Source of the DNA: Saccharopolyspora thermophila | Lineage (GTDB): Bacteria; Actinomycetota; Actinomycetes; Mycobacteriales; Pseudonocardiaceae | Assembly (NCBI RefSeq): GCF_014646075.1 | Contig: NZ_BMMT01000010.1 | Span: forward strand, 62,001-126,000 | Length of the DNA stretch: 64,000 nucleotides | Direction: 5' to 3' | Shown: piece after piece, positions 28,253-36,390 of the stretch | Layout: each line of letters opens with the position of its first letter | Numbering within the stretch: position 1 is the first letter of the stretch | Notes under the pieces: generated by a model | What the model saw: the letters and a program-made list of their open reading frames with translations, nothing else | What the model was told of the DNA's origin: nothing | Database searches by the model: none | Position numbers and translations under genes: made by a program

Positions 28253-29397
28253 GCGAGCAACCCACTCCGCTGTCGGTCCTGGACCTCTCCCCCATCGTGT
28301 CCGGCGGCACCGCATCCGACGCGCTGCGCAACACAATCGACCTGGCGCAGCGCACCGAACGCCTCGGCTACCACCGTTATTGGGTGGCCGAGCACCACCT
28401 CACGCCCGGGGTGGCGTCGGCGGCCCCGGCGGTGCTGATCGCTCTGATCGCCGGGGCGACCAGCCGGATCCGTGTCGGTTCGGCCGCGGTGCTGCTCGGC
28501 CAGCACTCACCGCTGGTGGTCGCCGAGCAGTTCGGCACCATCGCGCAGCTGCATCCCGGCCGGGTGGACCTGGGGCTCGGCCGCTCCGGGCCGGACCGCA
28601 CCGGGGACCTGGTGCGCCAATACGCCGACCCGTCCGGCGGTCCGGCCCCGGCGGGCCGCGTGGTCGACGGGCTGCTGATCCCAAAACCCAGGGCCCTGGC
28701 CAGATCGGAGCGGTTCCTGTCCCGCATTCGGGAGCAGCAGCGGCTGCTGGGCAGCCCGGCTGAGGAACTGGACTACCGCGGGCAGGTGGAGCGGATCCTG
28801 CAGTACCTGGCGGGCGGGTACAAGTCCGCCGACGGCGAACCGCTGCGCGCCAACCCCGCGGAGGGCGCCGACCTGGACGTGTGGGTGCTGGGGTCCAGCG
28901 CCGGGCAGAGCGCGGCGACCGCCGGGGCGCTGGGCCTGCCGTTCGCGGCGAACTACCACGTCAGCCCGTCCACGGTGCTGGAGACCGTGGCCGCCTACCG
29001 CGGCGCGTTCACCCCCTCCGCGCGCCTGCCACGGCCGCACGTGGTGGTGTCGGCGGACGTGGTGGTAGCTGACACCGAGGAACGGGCCCGGGAACTCGCC
29101 GCGCCGTACGGGCCGTGGGTGCACAGCATCCGCAGCGGCGCGGGCGCGATTCCGTACCCCAGCCCGGCCGAGGCGGCGGAGTTCCCGTGGACCGAGCAGG
29201 CCCGCGAGCTGGTCGCCGACCGGGTCGACACGCAGTTCGTCGGCACCCCGCAGCAGGTGGCGCGAGGGTTGGCGACACTGCGCGACGTGACCGGCGCTGA
29301 CGAACTGGTGATCACCTCGGTCACCCACGACCACGCCGACCGCGTCCGGTCCTACGAACTGCTCGCCGACGCCTGGGGGCTCAAAGCCCGTCTTTGA
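28249..29397 (+). CDS. LLM-class flavin-dependent monooxygenase 3
   Basis: A 382-residue LLM protein: [34 protein letters not shown], the phosphate-binding-like [12 protein letters not shown] and [11 protein letters not shown]. This is the MsnO8-like LLM group common in actinomycetes. The ATG overlaps the preceding stop (ATGA). It is the last gene of the trio. DNA downstream switches at once to gene relics. Confidence 0.85.
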   Translation: MSEQPTPLSVLDLSPIVSGGTASDALRNTIDLAQRTERLGYHRYWVAEHHLTPGVASAAPAVLIALIAGATSRIRVGSAAVLLGQHSPLVVAEQFGTIAQLHPGRVDLGLGRSGPDRTGDLVRQYADPSGGPAPAGRVVDGLLIPKPRALARSERFLSRIREQQRLLGSPAEELDYRGQVERILQYLAGGYKSADGEPLRANPAEGADLDVWVLGSSAGQSAATAGALGLPFAANYHVSPSTVLETVAAYRGAFTPSARLPRPHVVVSADVVVADTEERARELAAPYGPWVHSIRSGAGAIPYPSPAEAAEFPWTEQARELVADRVDTQFVGTPQQVARGLATLRDVTGADELVITSVTHDHADRVRSYELLADAWGLKARL

Positions 29398-29524
29398 TCT
29401 CCCAGGCGTCTAAGCCCACCTCCGCACCATGACCACCCGCGGGTTCTCCGACGAGGCCCACCCCGTCGGGCCCCCGGCGAGGACCTCCCCGGACGAACAT
29501 GACATTCACGGGAGAAACGGGAGA

Positions 29525-29700
29525 GCCCACGTGAATTCGCTCGGGGTCAAGGGAATTGGCGAAGTGGGGACGATCGGTTCCACTCCCGCAGTGCAGAACG
29601 CGGTCGTCGCCACGCTCGCTCACCCAGGTGTGCGGCACATCGACATGCCGATGACGCCGAGTCGTGTCTGGTCGGCGATCAGGGAAGCGGGCAGGCCTCG
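29525..29700 (+). pseudogene. C-terminal relic of a molybdenum hydroxylase large subunit
   Basis: The frame reads [20 protein letters not shown], then [20 protein letters not shown] and PSRVWSAI. This is the conserved C-terminus of xanthine/aldehyde/CO dehydrogenase-type molybdopterin subunits, including the catalytic Glu of the GVGE motif. About 700 upstream residues and the small and FAD subunits are missing. The DNA after it (29710-29765) is unusually T-rich with repeated ATCTTGTTG, marking a break. Confidence 0.75.
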
Positions 29701-29847
29701 ATCCACCGATGGTCTTTTTGATGATCTTGTTGGTGGGTTTGGGAATCTTGTTGATCTTGTGGGCACACCACCGCTGACGGGGACGACAGCCCAGGTACTG
29801 ACGCACTGACGCAGGCCCGGCACTGCGAACCGCATCGCTGCCGAAGC

Positions 29848-30210
29848 TCAGGGCTTGGGAGTCAGGTCGTAGCGCACGGTCTGGGCCTGGATGAGCCCGT
29901 CGCGGATGACGAAGGTGTCGACGCCGTGCGTGGCTTTGTTCTTCGACGACGTCGCTTCCCACTCCAGGAAGACGATGTCACCGGCGAGTTCGGTAATCTT
30001 CATGTCCCACTGCGCCTGCGGCAGGTCGGTGAACAGCTAGACGAAGTTCTCGCGGGCGCCTTCCTTGCCGCGCTTCACACCGGCGGGAGTGATGATCACC
30101 GCATTGTCGGCGAAGTTCGCCACCAGCGCGTCGAGGTCCTCGGCTGCGAACGCCTTGCCGTGGTCTGCGAAAACCTCGGCGGCTGTGCGCGTGTCGTTCA
30201 TGGAGGTCAT
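29848..30210 (-). pseudogene. SnoaL/NTF2-like protein gene with an in-frame amber stop
   Basis: A 121-codon frame starting MTSMNDTRTAAEVFADHGKA and ending YDLTPKP. It is intact except for TAG at codon 58 (30037-30039), between ...KEGARENFV and LFTDLPQAQWDMK. Both halves match the SnoaL-like family in one uninterrupted frame, so the break is one nonsense change. Fold members are small isomerases, hydrolases or polyketide cyclases. It follows the quinone-reductase relic on the same strand and was probably its operon partner. Confidence 0.72.
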
Positions 30211-30237
30211 CTCTCTTCTGTTGTGGAGCAGGAGAAT

Positions 30238-30441
30238 TCACTCAGCGCGGAATGGTATCAGCACGCGTCCTCTCCCCCGGCCAACGACTCGTTCGTGGGA
30301 GTCGGCGATCTGCTCCAGGGGGAAGCGCTGGGCGACGTCGACGCGCAGGGCGCCGACGGCAGCGGCGGCGGTCAGGTCTCGGGCAGCCTGCCGCTTGGCG
30401 GTGACCGGGAAGTCGTCGATGCCGATCAGGCGCAGCGTGAG
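30238..30441 (-). pseudogene. C-terminal relic of a quinone oxidoreductase/zinc-ADH-like gene
   Basis: The frame LRLIGIDDFPVTAKRQAARD, then LTAAAAVGALRVDVAQRFPL and RGRVLIPFRAE, matches the last 65 residues of NADPH:quinone oxidoreductases. The upstream two-thirds are gone and replaced by unrelated DNA and an SDR fragment on the other strand. It ends 27 bases before the SnoaL pseudogene. Confidence 0.65.
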
Positions 30442-30684
30442 GGATGACCCGCGGGAAAATTCTGGCCTTCGGCGGACGCCGCCGTGGGCCAGGAGACCGT
30501 GATGCGGCTGTGCCGCTTGTCGATGACCAAGCCGTCGGGTAGACGTTCGCCAGGGGTGTTCTTCGGCCAGACCGCGAACGCAGGAGCCGAACGGGCGGAG
30601 TGCGCGCGGACTTCGCGTGGGTGGTCCTCGTACGGACAACCCCATCACCGAGACACGAGTCCGCCGCACAGCACGCAGCCGTCC

Positions 30685-30885
30685 CTGGACGCCGAACCCG
30701 CCTGGGCCTTCATCCTCGACCTGACCGACGAGGACCGGATCGAGCCGACTGTGGGCACCGCCGAAGCCGCGTTGAAACCGATCGAGATGCTCGTGGCCAA
30801 CGCCGGCTACGGCATCGAGGGCATCTTCGAGGAGTCCTCGATGGCCGACCTGCGCCACCAGTTCGAGATCAACGTGTTCGGTGGT
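30685..30885 (+). pseudogene. Internal fragment of a short-chain dehydrogenase
   Basis: One frame reads FILDLTDEDRIEPTVGTAEA, then PIEMLVANAGYGIEGIFEES and MADLRHQFEINVFG. This is the NAG-motif region of a classical SDR of the retinol-dehydrogenase-like type. Both the Rossmann TGxxxGIG part and the YxxxK active site are missing. The match ends abruptly at about 30882, where a leftward ATG with a GGAGGA ribosome site (30936, MRIAIMVGTRPEGIELTTT) leads into unrelated frame. I cannot identify that N-terminus. Confidence 0.6.
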
Positions 30886-30956
30886 GGTGAGTTCGATACC
30901 TTCCGGCCGCGTGCCGACCATGATCGCGATGCGCATCGCAGGTTCCTCCAGAGGGG

Positions 30957-31607
30957 TTACCAGAACAAGTGGCGCCGCTGACCAGCGCCGAACCGGTCAG
31001 CCGCGACGAACAGCCGCAGATAAAGCTGATCGAGGCCGAGGTAGTTCGGCACGAGCTCGTCGCGAGTCAGCCTGCCTTCGGCATACGACACGTTCGAATC
31101 GGTGCGAGTGGCATACCGGGCGGGGATCGTCGTGGTGGTGCCCTCGGCGAGTCGGATCGCGTCGTCGAGGTCGATACCGACGAGCCCGGTGACCTCCGCG
31201 TCGGCGAAAGGGATGTCCTCCAAGTCGCCCTGGAGGGGCAGGAGGTGCCAGTGCTGGAACTCGCGTTCGATGTAGTCGGGGGCGAGGGTGATCGCGGTCT
31301 GTCGTAGGCCGAGGGAGTGCAGCTCGGCGTAGGAGGTCTCCAGGCCGATTTCCTCGTGGACCTCGCGCACGCCGTCGGGGATCGATTCGCCGGCGTGGTA
31401 GTGGCCGCCGACGGTGATGTCGGCGTTGTCGGGCCTGTCGAAGGAGTACCGGACCGGGGCCTTCTTCTGCAGGAAGACCAGCCGGTTCCTCGGGTGGACG
31501 GCGAGCGCGGAGAACGTCCGATGCCAGGATCCTCGACGGTGGGCCTCCTTCTTGTCCTCGGTGCCGATGGGCTCGTAGCGGTCGTTGAAGATGTCGATCA
31601 GCGTCAC
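30957..31607 (-). CDS. Nudix hydrolase (isopentenyl-diphosphate isomerase-like)
   Basis: A 216-residue Nudix protein. The Nudix box is GGHYHAGESIPDGVREVHEE followed by IGL, one residue shorter between the first Glu and REx than the textbook spacing. N-terminal YEPIGTEDKKEAHRRGSWHR resembles the IDI-like and YfcD-like Nudix group. Likely acts on a nucleoside or prenyl diphosphate, exact substrate unknown. GTG start at 31607 after AAGGA. It is intact although flanked by relics. Confidence 0.82.
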   Translation of the reverse strand: MTLIDIFNDRYEPIGTEDKKEAHRRGSWHRTFSALAVHPRNRLVFLQKKAPVRYSFDRPDNADITVGGHYHAGESIPDGVREVHEEIGLETSYAELHSLGLRQTAITLAPDYIEREFQHWHLLPLQGDLEDIPFADAEVTGLVGIDLDDAIRLAEGTTTTIPARYATRTDSNVSYAEGRLTRDELVPNYLGLDQLYLRLFVAADRFGAGQRRHLFW

Positions 31608-31678
31608 GACTGTCCTTCGCGAGAAGAGGGCTCTGGGTTGAGCTGCCAGTACGTTCTCAGGGCGTCAAGCTAGTGCAG

Positions 31679-31699
31679 TGAATCATCGACAGTGATTCA
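31679..31699. promoter_or_regulatory. Inverted repeat TGAATCA-N7-TGATTCA
   Basis: Perfect 7-bp arms at 31679-31685 and 31693-31699 lie between the leftward Nudix gene and the rightward radical SAM relic. It is operator-like. No regulator is encoded next to it. Apart from this element, 31608-31850 holds nothing I can support as a gene. Confidence 0.35.
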
Positions 31700-31860
31700 A
31701 CTGCGCGACTTTGCTGACCGTCGGTCACCGATGCCTTGTTCGCGTCACCGTTCCACCGATGCGGCGAGGTCGTCCTGTCGTTGTCGCGCGGATCGCGGGA
31801 ACACTGCTAGCGTCCGGACCGGAGACCAGAAGGCATTGCCACACACTTCGAGGGAGGCGC

Positions 31861-32511
31861 ATGCAACAGAAGACTTCTCGGCGACAGCTCTGAGACGTCC
31901 CACTCGCTCTCTGTACTGGATTCGTCTCGCTGGCACATCATAGAGGACGACATGTCCGCTAGCTGGCTTCATTAATCCGAGGATTGCGACCGGCAGATCA
32001 AGGACCTCTCCCAATACGGAGGAGATCATCGCCGAAACACCAACCGGCATTTCGCGCTGACTGTGGCGACCAGCCTGGGATGCAACTTTTCGTGCCCCTA
32101 CTGCTTCGAGGAGAAGCATCCTTCAGTACTCGACGCGAGGTAGCGGCGCACGTCCTCAAGGTTCTCGACGCACAGCTTCCGCATATCGAGTCGTTCGATG
32201 TCACATGGTTCGGCGGAGAGCCTCTTGTGGGAAAGGGATCACTTCTCCAGCTTTCGGACGCCTTCATCCTCCGCTGCGATGAGGCAGAAGTGCGCTATGA
32301 CGCCAGTATCATTACCAACGGGTTTCTGCTGGATGAGGCAACTTGCCGAGAACTCGCAGCTCAGCGTGTATCCAGCGTGCAGGTCGGTATTGATGGCCCG
32401 CCGACCGTACACGACCGGATGCGGCCCCTTAACAACGGAAGGGGCAGTTTTCACACTATCCTGGCCAACCTGCACAAGGCAGTCGACTATCTCAACGTGG
32501 AGACCCCGTAG
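31861..32511 (+). pseudogene. Broken radical SAM/SPASM peptide maturase
   Basis: The N-terminal frame (base 31862) gives HFALTVATSLGCNFSCPYCF with a CxxxCxxC iron-sulfur motif (CNFSCPYC). After a frameshift near 32130 the other frame continues EVAAHVLKVLD, then FDVTWFGGEPLVGKGSLLQL (GGEP motif), DASIITNGFLLDEATCREL, VQVGIDGPPTVHDRMRPLNN and GSFHTILANL. It ends at 32511, before the SPASM cluster domain. A TAA also interrupts the N-terminal frame near 31967. Family members modify RiPP peptides. A strong GAGGGAGG site precedes the ATG at 31861, which now opens only ten codons. The GC content is below the surroundings. Confidence 0.75.
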
Positions 32512-32606
32512 TTGCCTGCTGAGCTGTGAGGAAGCCTGGCTGATGCAGCGCAGCAGTCGAGACCGGCACGATCCACTGAATCCCCGTTTCATCGGGATTC
32601 GACGAG

Positions 32607-32927
32607 TCAGGTGTCGGTGGCCTTCCAGGTGGCGAGTTCGCCGCCAGGCATGCAGACCACCTTCATTCCGCGAGGTCCGGCGACCGTCCAGGCTTCATAG
32701 GACGGGCTCGCCTGCACGTGTAGTTCGCTGCCGGTGGCAAACGTCACCGTCAGCGTGCCGTCGCTGGAGACAGCCGCGTGTTCGATGCGTTGATCCGCCA
32801 ACGCTGCCAGTTCCTGGGAGTCCGCATTGGACGGTTCTGGGGAGAAGTTCCAGGAGCCGTGCGGCGTGTGGAGGGTGTAGTCGTTCTCGATGCGCAGTTC
32901 GTACCCGCCGCTGGTCTGGAAGGACAC
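32607..32927 (-). CDS. DUF6188-like protein, start uncertain
   Basis: From GTG 32927 the frame gives 106 residues: SGGYELRIENDYTLH, DGTLTVTFATGSELHV, SYEAWTVAGPRGMKVVCMPG, GELATWK. These fit DUF6188-like small proteins. The homologous-looking frame extends upstream (GLHGQQVTTQTFDYTV) to a TAA at 32988-32990 with no ATG, GTG or TTG, so either the true start was lost or the GTG is used after truncation. Just upstream in the same frame, a short segment ends SSLNPDGSYPIPEGW, the tail of something unidentified. Function unknown. Confidence 0.5.
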   Translation of the reverse strand: MSFQTSGGYELRIENDYTLHTPHGSWNFSPEPSNADSQELAALADQRIEHAAVSSDGTLTVTFATGSELHVQASPSYEAWTVAGPRGMKVVCMPGGELATWKATDT

Positions 32928-33227
32928 GGTGTAGTCGAAGGTCTGCGTGGTGACCTGCTGGCCATGCAGCCCGAGATCCGTCGTTGGTTACCAGCCTTCC
33001 GGTATGGGGTAGGAGCCGTCGGGGTTCAAGGAAGAGAGTAACGACGCCAGGCCGGGCCCATACGTGACGCGCAGGCCCATCCGAGGCGGTCAATACGGGT
33101 TAATCCGTGGAGATCGCCACCATGGTCGGCTACCTCGCCTCACCGCTGGCCTCGGCCACAACCGGCGCGGAGTAGTCCGTGTAAACAAGCGGCGGCTTCG
33201 TCGACTCGATCCTGCCCTGACCAGGCC

Positions 33228-33267
33228 GCGGGCCGGTGGGCGAGTTCCACCTCGTCCACCGGCCCGC
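33228..33267 (-). terminator. Hairpin downstream of the oxidoreductase gene
   Basis: GCGGGCCGGTGG (33228-33239) pairs with CCACCGGCCCGC (33256-33267) around a 16-base loop. It lies 67 bases beyond the stop of the leftward oxidoreductase gene. No T-run follows. The rest of 33081-33334 shows nothing coding. Confidence 0.5.
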
Positions 33268-33334
33268 GCTGACACGACTCGTGTCCGACCGGCCTGATCA
33301 CGTGGTTCCGGTGGCAGAAACCACTTTCGGTGCC

Positions 33335-34258
33335 TCAACTCACGGAGAGCACGAGCTTGCCGCGGGTGTGCCCGCCGCGGCTCAGACGCCATGCCTCGGC
33401 TGCTTCCTCGAGCGGGAGCACCTTGTCCACGTGCACGGTCAGCTCACCGCGGTCGGCCAGGTCGGCGAGGTCGGCGAGGTCTGCCGAGTTGGGGCGGACC
33501 CACACGTAGTGGGCGCCCTTGGCCCCGGCCTCCGGGTTGGCGATGGAGGCGAGCCGTTCCGGCTTGTCGAGGACGCGCAGCGACACCTCCACCGCGTCTC
33601 CGCCGACGAAGTCCAGCGCTGCGTCGATGCCTCCGGGGGCCAGCTCGGCCACCCGGTCGGCGAGCCCGGCGCCGTAGGTCACCGGCTCCGCGCCCAGCTG
33701 CCGCACGAAGTCGTGGTTGCGCTCGCTCGCCGTGCCGATCACGCGGGCACCACGTGCCACGGCGATCTGGACGCCGAACGAGCCGACGCCACCCGCCGCG
33801 GCGTGCACCAGGACGGTGTCGCCGGAGCCGACGCCGACCCGCTTGATCGCCTGGTAGGCCGTCAGCCCGGCGAGGGGAACGCCCGCGGCCTGCTCCCAGG
33901 ACAGCGCGGCAGGCTTGCGGGCCAGCATGCGCACGTGCGCGGAGACCAGTTCGGCGTAGCCACCGAGCTGGACGGCATCCTTGCGGATGTAGCCGAACAC
34001 CTCATCGCCGGGCGCGTACTCCGTGACGTCGAAGCCCACCCGCTCGACCACCCCGGCCACGTCCCAGCCCGGGATCAGCGGAAAGTGGGTTTCCATGAAG
34101 CCGTCGAGGTTTCCCTCCCCGAGCTTCCAGTCCACCGGGTTGACACCGGCGGCCTTCACCCGGATCAGCACCTCGCCCGGCGCCACCTTCGGTTCCGGGA
34201 GGTCGGTCAGCCGGAGCGCGTCCGGCCCGCCGTACTCGTCGAGGACGATCGCCTTCAT
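33335..34258 (-). CDS. NADP-dependent zinc-ADH-like quinone oxidoreductase
   Basis: A 307-residue medium-chain oxidoreductase without the structural zinc lobe. It begins MKAIVLDEYGGPDALRLTDL, and the GroES-like half includes AAGVNPVDWKLGEG. The Rossmann motif is HAAAGGVGSFGVQIA near 150-165. The C-terminal SADLADLADLADRGELTVHV contains a three-copy LAD repeat from a 9-base tandem. Likely reduces quinones or enones with NADPH. It is an intact relative of the relic at 30238. A GlcG-like gene precedes it on the same strand. Confidence 0.85.
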   Translation of the reverse strand: MKAIVLDEYGGPDALRLTDLPEPKVAPGEVLIRVKAAGVNPVDWKLGEGNLDGFMETHFPLIPGWDVAGVVERVGFDVTEYAPGDEVFGYIRKDAVQLGGYAELVSAHVRMLARKPAALSWEQAAGVPLAGLTAYQAIKRVGVGSGDTVLVHAAAGGVGSFGVQIAVARGARVIGTASERNHDFVRQLGAEPVTYGAGLADRVAELAPGGIDAALDFVGGDAVEVSLRVLDKPERLASIANPEAGAKGAHYVWVRPNSADLADLADLADRGELTVHVDKVLPLEEAAEAWRLSRGGHTRGKLVLSVS

Positions 34259-34351
34259 CGGAGATCCTTTCTTTTTTTGCTGCCTGACAGGAGAACGGAG
34301 CGGGAGTGGCCGGTGGGTGCCGACCCACCCCAGCCCCGGGTACGAGGTCGA

Positions 34352-34768
34352 TCAGAGAGCTTGGAGGGCGGTCTGGGCGAAGGAGTGGTCCTGCTCGGGA
34401 GCGCCACCACCGATGCCGAGGGCGCCGATGAGCTGTCCGTCGCGGTGGATCGGCACACCGCCGGCGATGAACAGCAGCGGCTTGTGCAACGCGGTGGGCA
34501 GGGAGTGGAAGGGGCCCTCCGGCTTGACCAGATCGGCCAGGTCGGCCGTCGGCGCGTTCAGCTGCAGAGCGGTGTACGCCTTGGCGGTGCTGGTTTCACC
34601 GGAGATGAGCAGAGCGCGCTCATCACGGCGGAACGCCAGCAGGTGTCCGCCGGCGTCGAGGACGCTGATGCTGACCGGGACGCCCGCCTGGTCCGCAGCG
34701 CGGCGCGCGGCGAGGATGAGGGCTTCCGCGTCAGCAGCGGTCAGCGGGGCCACCGCGGTGGTATTCAT
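34352..34768 (-). CDS. GlcG/HbpS-family heme-binding-like protein
   Basis: A 138-residue GlcG/HbpS (DUF336-type) protein covering the whole domain: ADAEALILAARRAADQAGVP, SVLDAGGHLLAFRRDERALL, STAKAYTALQL, FIAGGVPIHRDGQLIGALGI, GGGAPEQDHSFAQTAL. HbpS-type members bind heme and respond to oxidative stress. Others sit in catabolic operons with unknown roles. AAGGAG precedes the ATG. Lies between the dead MFS copy and the oxidoreductase, all leftward. Confidence 0.85.
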   Translation of the reverse strand: MNTTAVAPLTAADAEALILAARRAADQAGVPVSISVLDAGGHLLAFRRDERALLISGETSTAKAYTALQLNAPTADLADLVKPEGPFHSLPTALHKPLLFIAGGVPIHRDGQLIGALGIGGGAPEQDHSFAQTALQAL

Positions 34769-34839
34769 GGGAAATCTCCTTGTACTGGAGGGGACACGTA
34801 CGGGGTTCCGGAGCGGACAGCTCCCTCGGCGGCGGGAGC

Positions 34840-35075
34840 GGCGCTGTGACGGCGTTGGGCGCGGGGTAGCCGAGGCCGGCGGCGATCATCAGGCCACCGC
34901 GTCACGTGGCCAGGGCGTTGCCCAGGTTGGAGGCGCCGATGTTGGCCGTCGAGGCCATCGGCACGCCGAGACTCGCGCCGACCTGGGGTGGCAGCCGCAT
35001 GCTCATGAATTCCGTGCTGCCGATTCCAGATGCCCTGATGGCCAGGGCCAGCAGCGCGAGCGGCATAACGAGCAT
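34840..35075 (-). pseudogene. MFS transporter with about 270 codons deleted internally
   Basis: From ATG 35075 the product reads MPLALLALAI, then GIGSTEF and LPPQVGASLGV, which is the N-terminus of the intact MFS gene at 38356 (MPLALLALAIGALGIGTTEF). It jumps straight to STANIGASNLGNALA, the penultimate part of the same protein (ASAANIGAFNLGNALAAWLG), then a TGA (34902-34904), then GLGYPAPNAV in frame (intact copy GFGYTSPNWV). Nearly all membrane segments are lost. Upstream DNA still resembles the intact copy's promoter. Confidence 0.8.
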
Positions 35076-35121
35076 CCTTGGAGCTGCAGAGCAGCACTGC
35101 GCGAGCGCCTCACGGGCGTCA

Positions 35122-35133
35122 ACAATAGTTGCA
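35122..35133 (-). promoter_or_regulatory. Operator-like TGCAACTATTGT upstream of the dead MFS copy
   Basis: Read leftward, TGCAACTATTGT-T-GACGCC matches the sequence before the intact MFS gene (TGCAACTATTGT-C-GACGCC, 38299 onward). A related TTGCAAGTAT lies just upstream on the same strand. The conserved regulatory block shows the two loci descend from one gene. Confidence 0.6.
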
Positions 35134-35254
35134 TTCGCGTGATACTTGCAAACGCGGCTATAGTGAGGTCCGCAATACTCGGCAGATGCACCACCGCAGA
35201 GCGGGCTCAACGACAGCTGAAGCCGGTGCGCACCTGCTGCCCCAGACCGCCCCG

Positions 35255-36229
35255 CTAGGACGCGTGACTACCCGTCGGCGACCGAGTATCCCGGAGGAGC
35301 TGGTCGACGCCTGCCGGGGATGCCGAGGGGACGATGTCCAGACTGGCCAGCAGGCGGGCGGTCTCGACGAAGTCGTGGACGGGTTGGGCGTCCATGTCGT
35401 TGCGCCACGCGATGGCCAGCGGGGACGGCGGCAGGTCTTCGACCGGGACGAACGACAGGCCAGGGCGTCCGTAGAACCGCTGGGTCGACGCCTGCGTGAA
35501 GGCGACACCACGGCCGGACAGGATGGCCTCGAAGCACTCGTCGACGCTGGTGACCTCGGCGCCCAGACGCACCGGGTACGGGCCGCGGCACTCCGACGCG
35601 AGCCAGAAGTCCCGCCAGTACTCGGGAGCCCGGCGGCCGACGAACGGCTCGTGCACCACGTCCTCAACGGTCAGCTTCTCGCACTCGGCGAGCGGCGACT
35701 CGCTCGACGCGACGAGCACCCGCGGCTCGACGAAGAGCGTTTCCACCGAAAGCCAGCTCTGCATGAGCACGGGTGGGCGGACGAAGGCGACGTCGACGCT
35801 GCCGTTGGCCAGCCCCACGTACGGGTCGCTGAAGTCGTGCGAGCGCATTTCGACCTGCACGTGCGGGTAACGGGTCTGGAACGCCGCGAGGATCTTCGGG
35901 GTGAGCTCGGCGGCGGCGTTGCTCTGGAAGCCGACGATCAGCGAGCCCCGGTGACCGTTGGCCGCCTCGCGGGTGGCCAACGTGAGGCGTTCGGCGCTGA
36001 CCAGCAGGCGGCGGGCCTCGGCGAGCAGCACCAGGCCGGCCGGGGTCAGCTCGACGCTGCGACTCGTGCGCTCCAACAGACGGGCGCCGAGCATGTGCTC
36101 CAACTTTCGGATCTGCACGCTCAGCGACGGCTGACTGATGTGCAGTCGTGCGGCCGCCCGCCCGAAGTGCAGCTCCTCGGCAACGGCGACAAAATAGCGT
36201 AGCACGCGTAGCTCCGGAAGTTCCGCCAC
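35255..36229 (-). CDS. LysR-type transcriptional regulator
   Basis: A LysR regulator of 324 residues from GTG 36229 (336 if the start at 36265 is used). The HTH reads [20 protein letters not shown], with SQPSLSVQIRKLEHMLGARL after it. A periplasmic-binding-like effector domain fills the rest. GTG 36229 is preferred because the family alignment starts at MAELPELRVLRYF. It is divergent from an SCP2-like gene and a hydrolase, its likely targets. Confidence 0.82.
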   Translation of the reverse strand: MAELPELRVLRYFVAVAEELHFGRAAARLHISQPSLSVQIRKLEHMLGARLLERTSRSVELTPAGLVLLAEARRLLVSAERLTLATREAANGHRGSLIVGFQSNAAAELTPKILAAFQTRYPHVQVEMRSHDFSDPYVGLANGSVDVAFVRPPVLMQSWLSVETLFVEPRVLVASSESPLAECEKLTVEDVVHEPFVGRRAPEYWRDFWLASECRGPYPVRLGAEVTSVDECFEAILSGRGVAFTQASTQRFYGRPGLSFVPVEDLPPSPLAIAWRNDMDAQPVHDFVETARLLASLDIVPSASPAGVDQLLRDTRSPTGSHAS

Positions 36230-36390
36230 GCCGGGATGATAGGTGCCGCCCGAGCAGGCGACCAATTCTTCTGGGCTATCGAACGGTGGGCAACAGGTAT
36301 TGGACTCCCAGCCACGTTGCGTAGTCGTATCAACGGTAGCCGTCGCAGTGACGACGGTCGCATCTGTTCCCGCTCAGAGAGGAGCCGACG

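Noticed and set aside
30037-30039. Amber codon used for an unusual amino acid (for example pyrrolysine)
   Set aside because: No pyl genes or dedicated tRNA seen, and the family has ordinary residues there. A nonsense mutation is the simpler reading.
30877-30936. UDP-GlcNAc 2-epimerase-like start (MRIAIMVGTRPEG)
   Set aside because: Only the first dozen residues resemble that family. The frame afterwards is a shadow of the SDR fragment.
31861-31893. Ten-codon peptide gene (MQQKTSRRQL)
   Set aside because: The ribosome site is strong, but ten codons with no family support are best read as the damaged start of the radical SAM locus.
32988-33080. Independent 30-aa gene ending NPDGSYPIPEGW
   Set aside because: No ribosome site before its ATG. 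More likely the tail of a lost gene.
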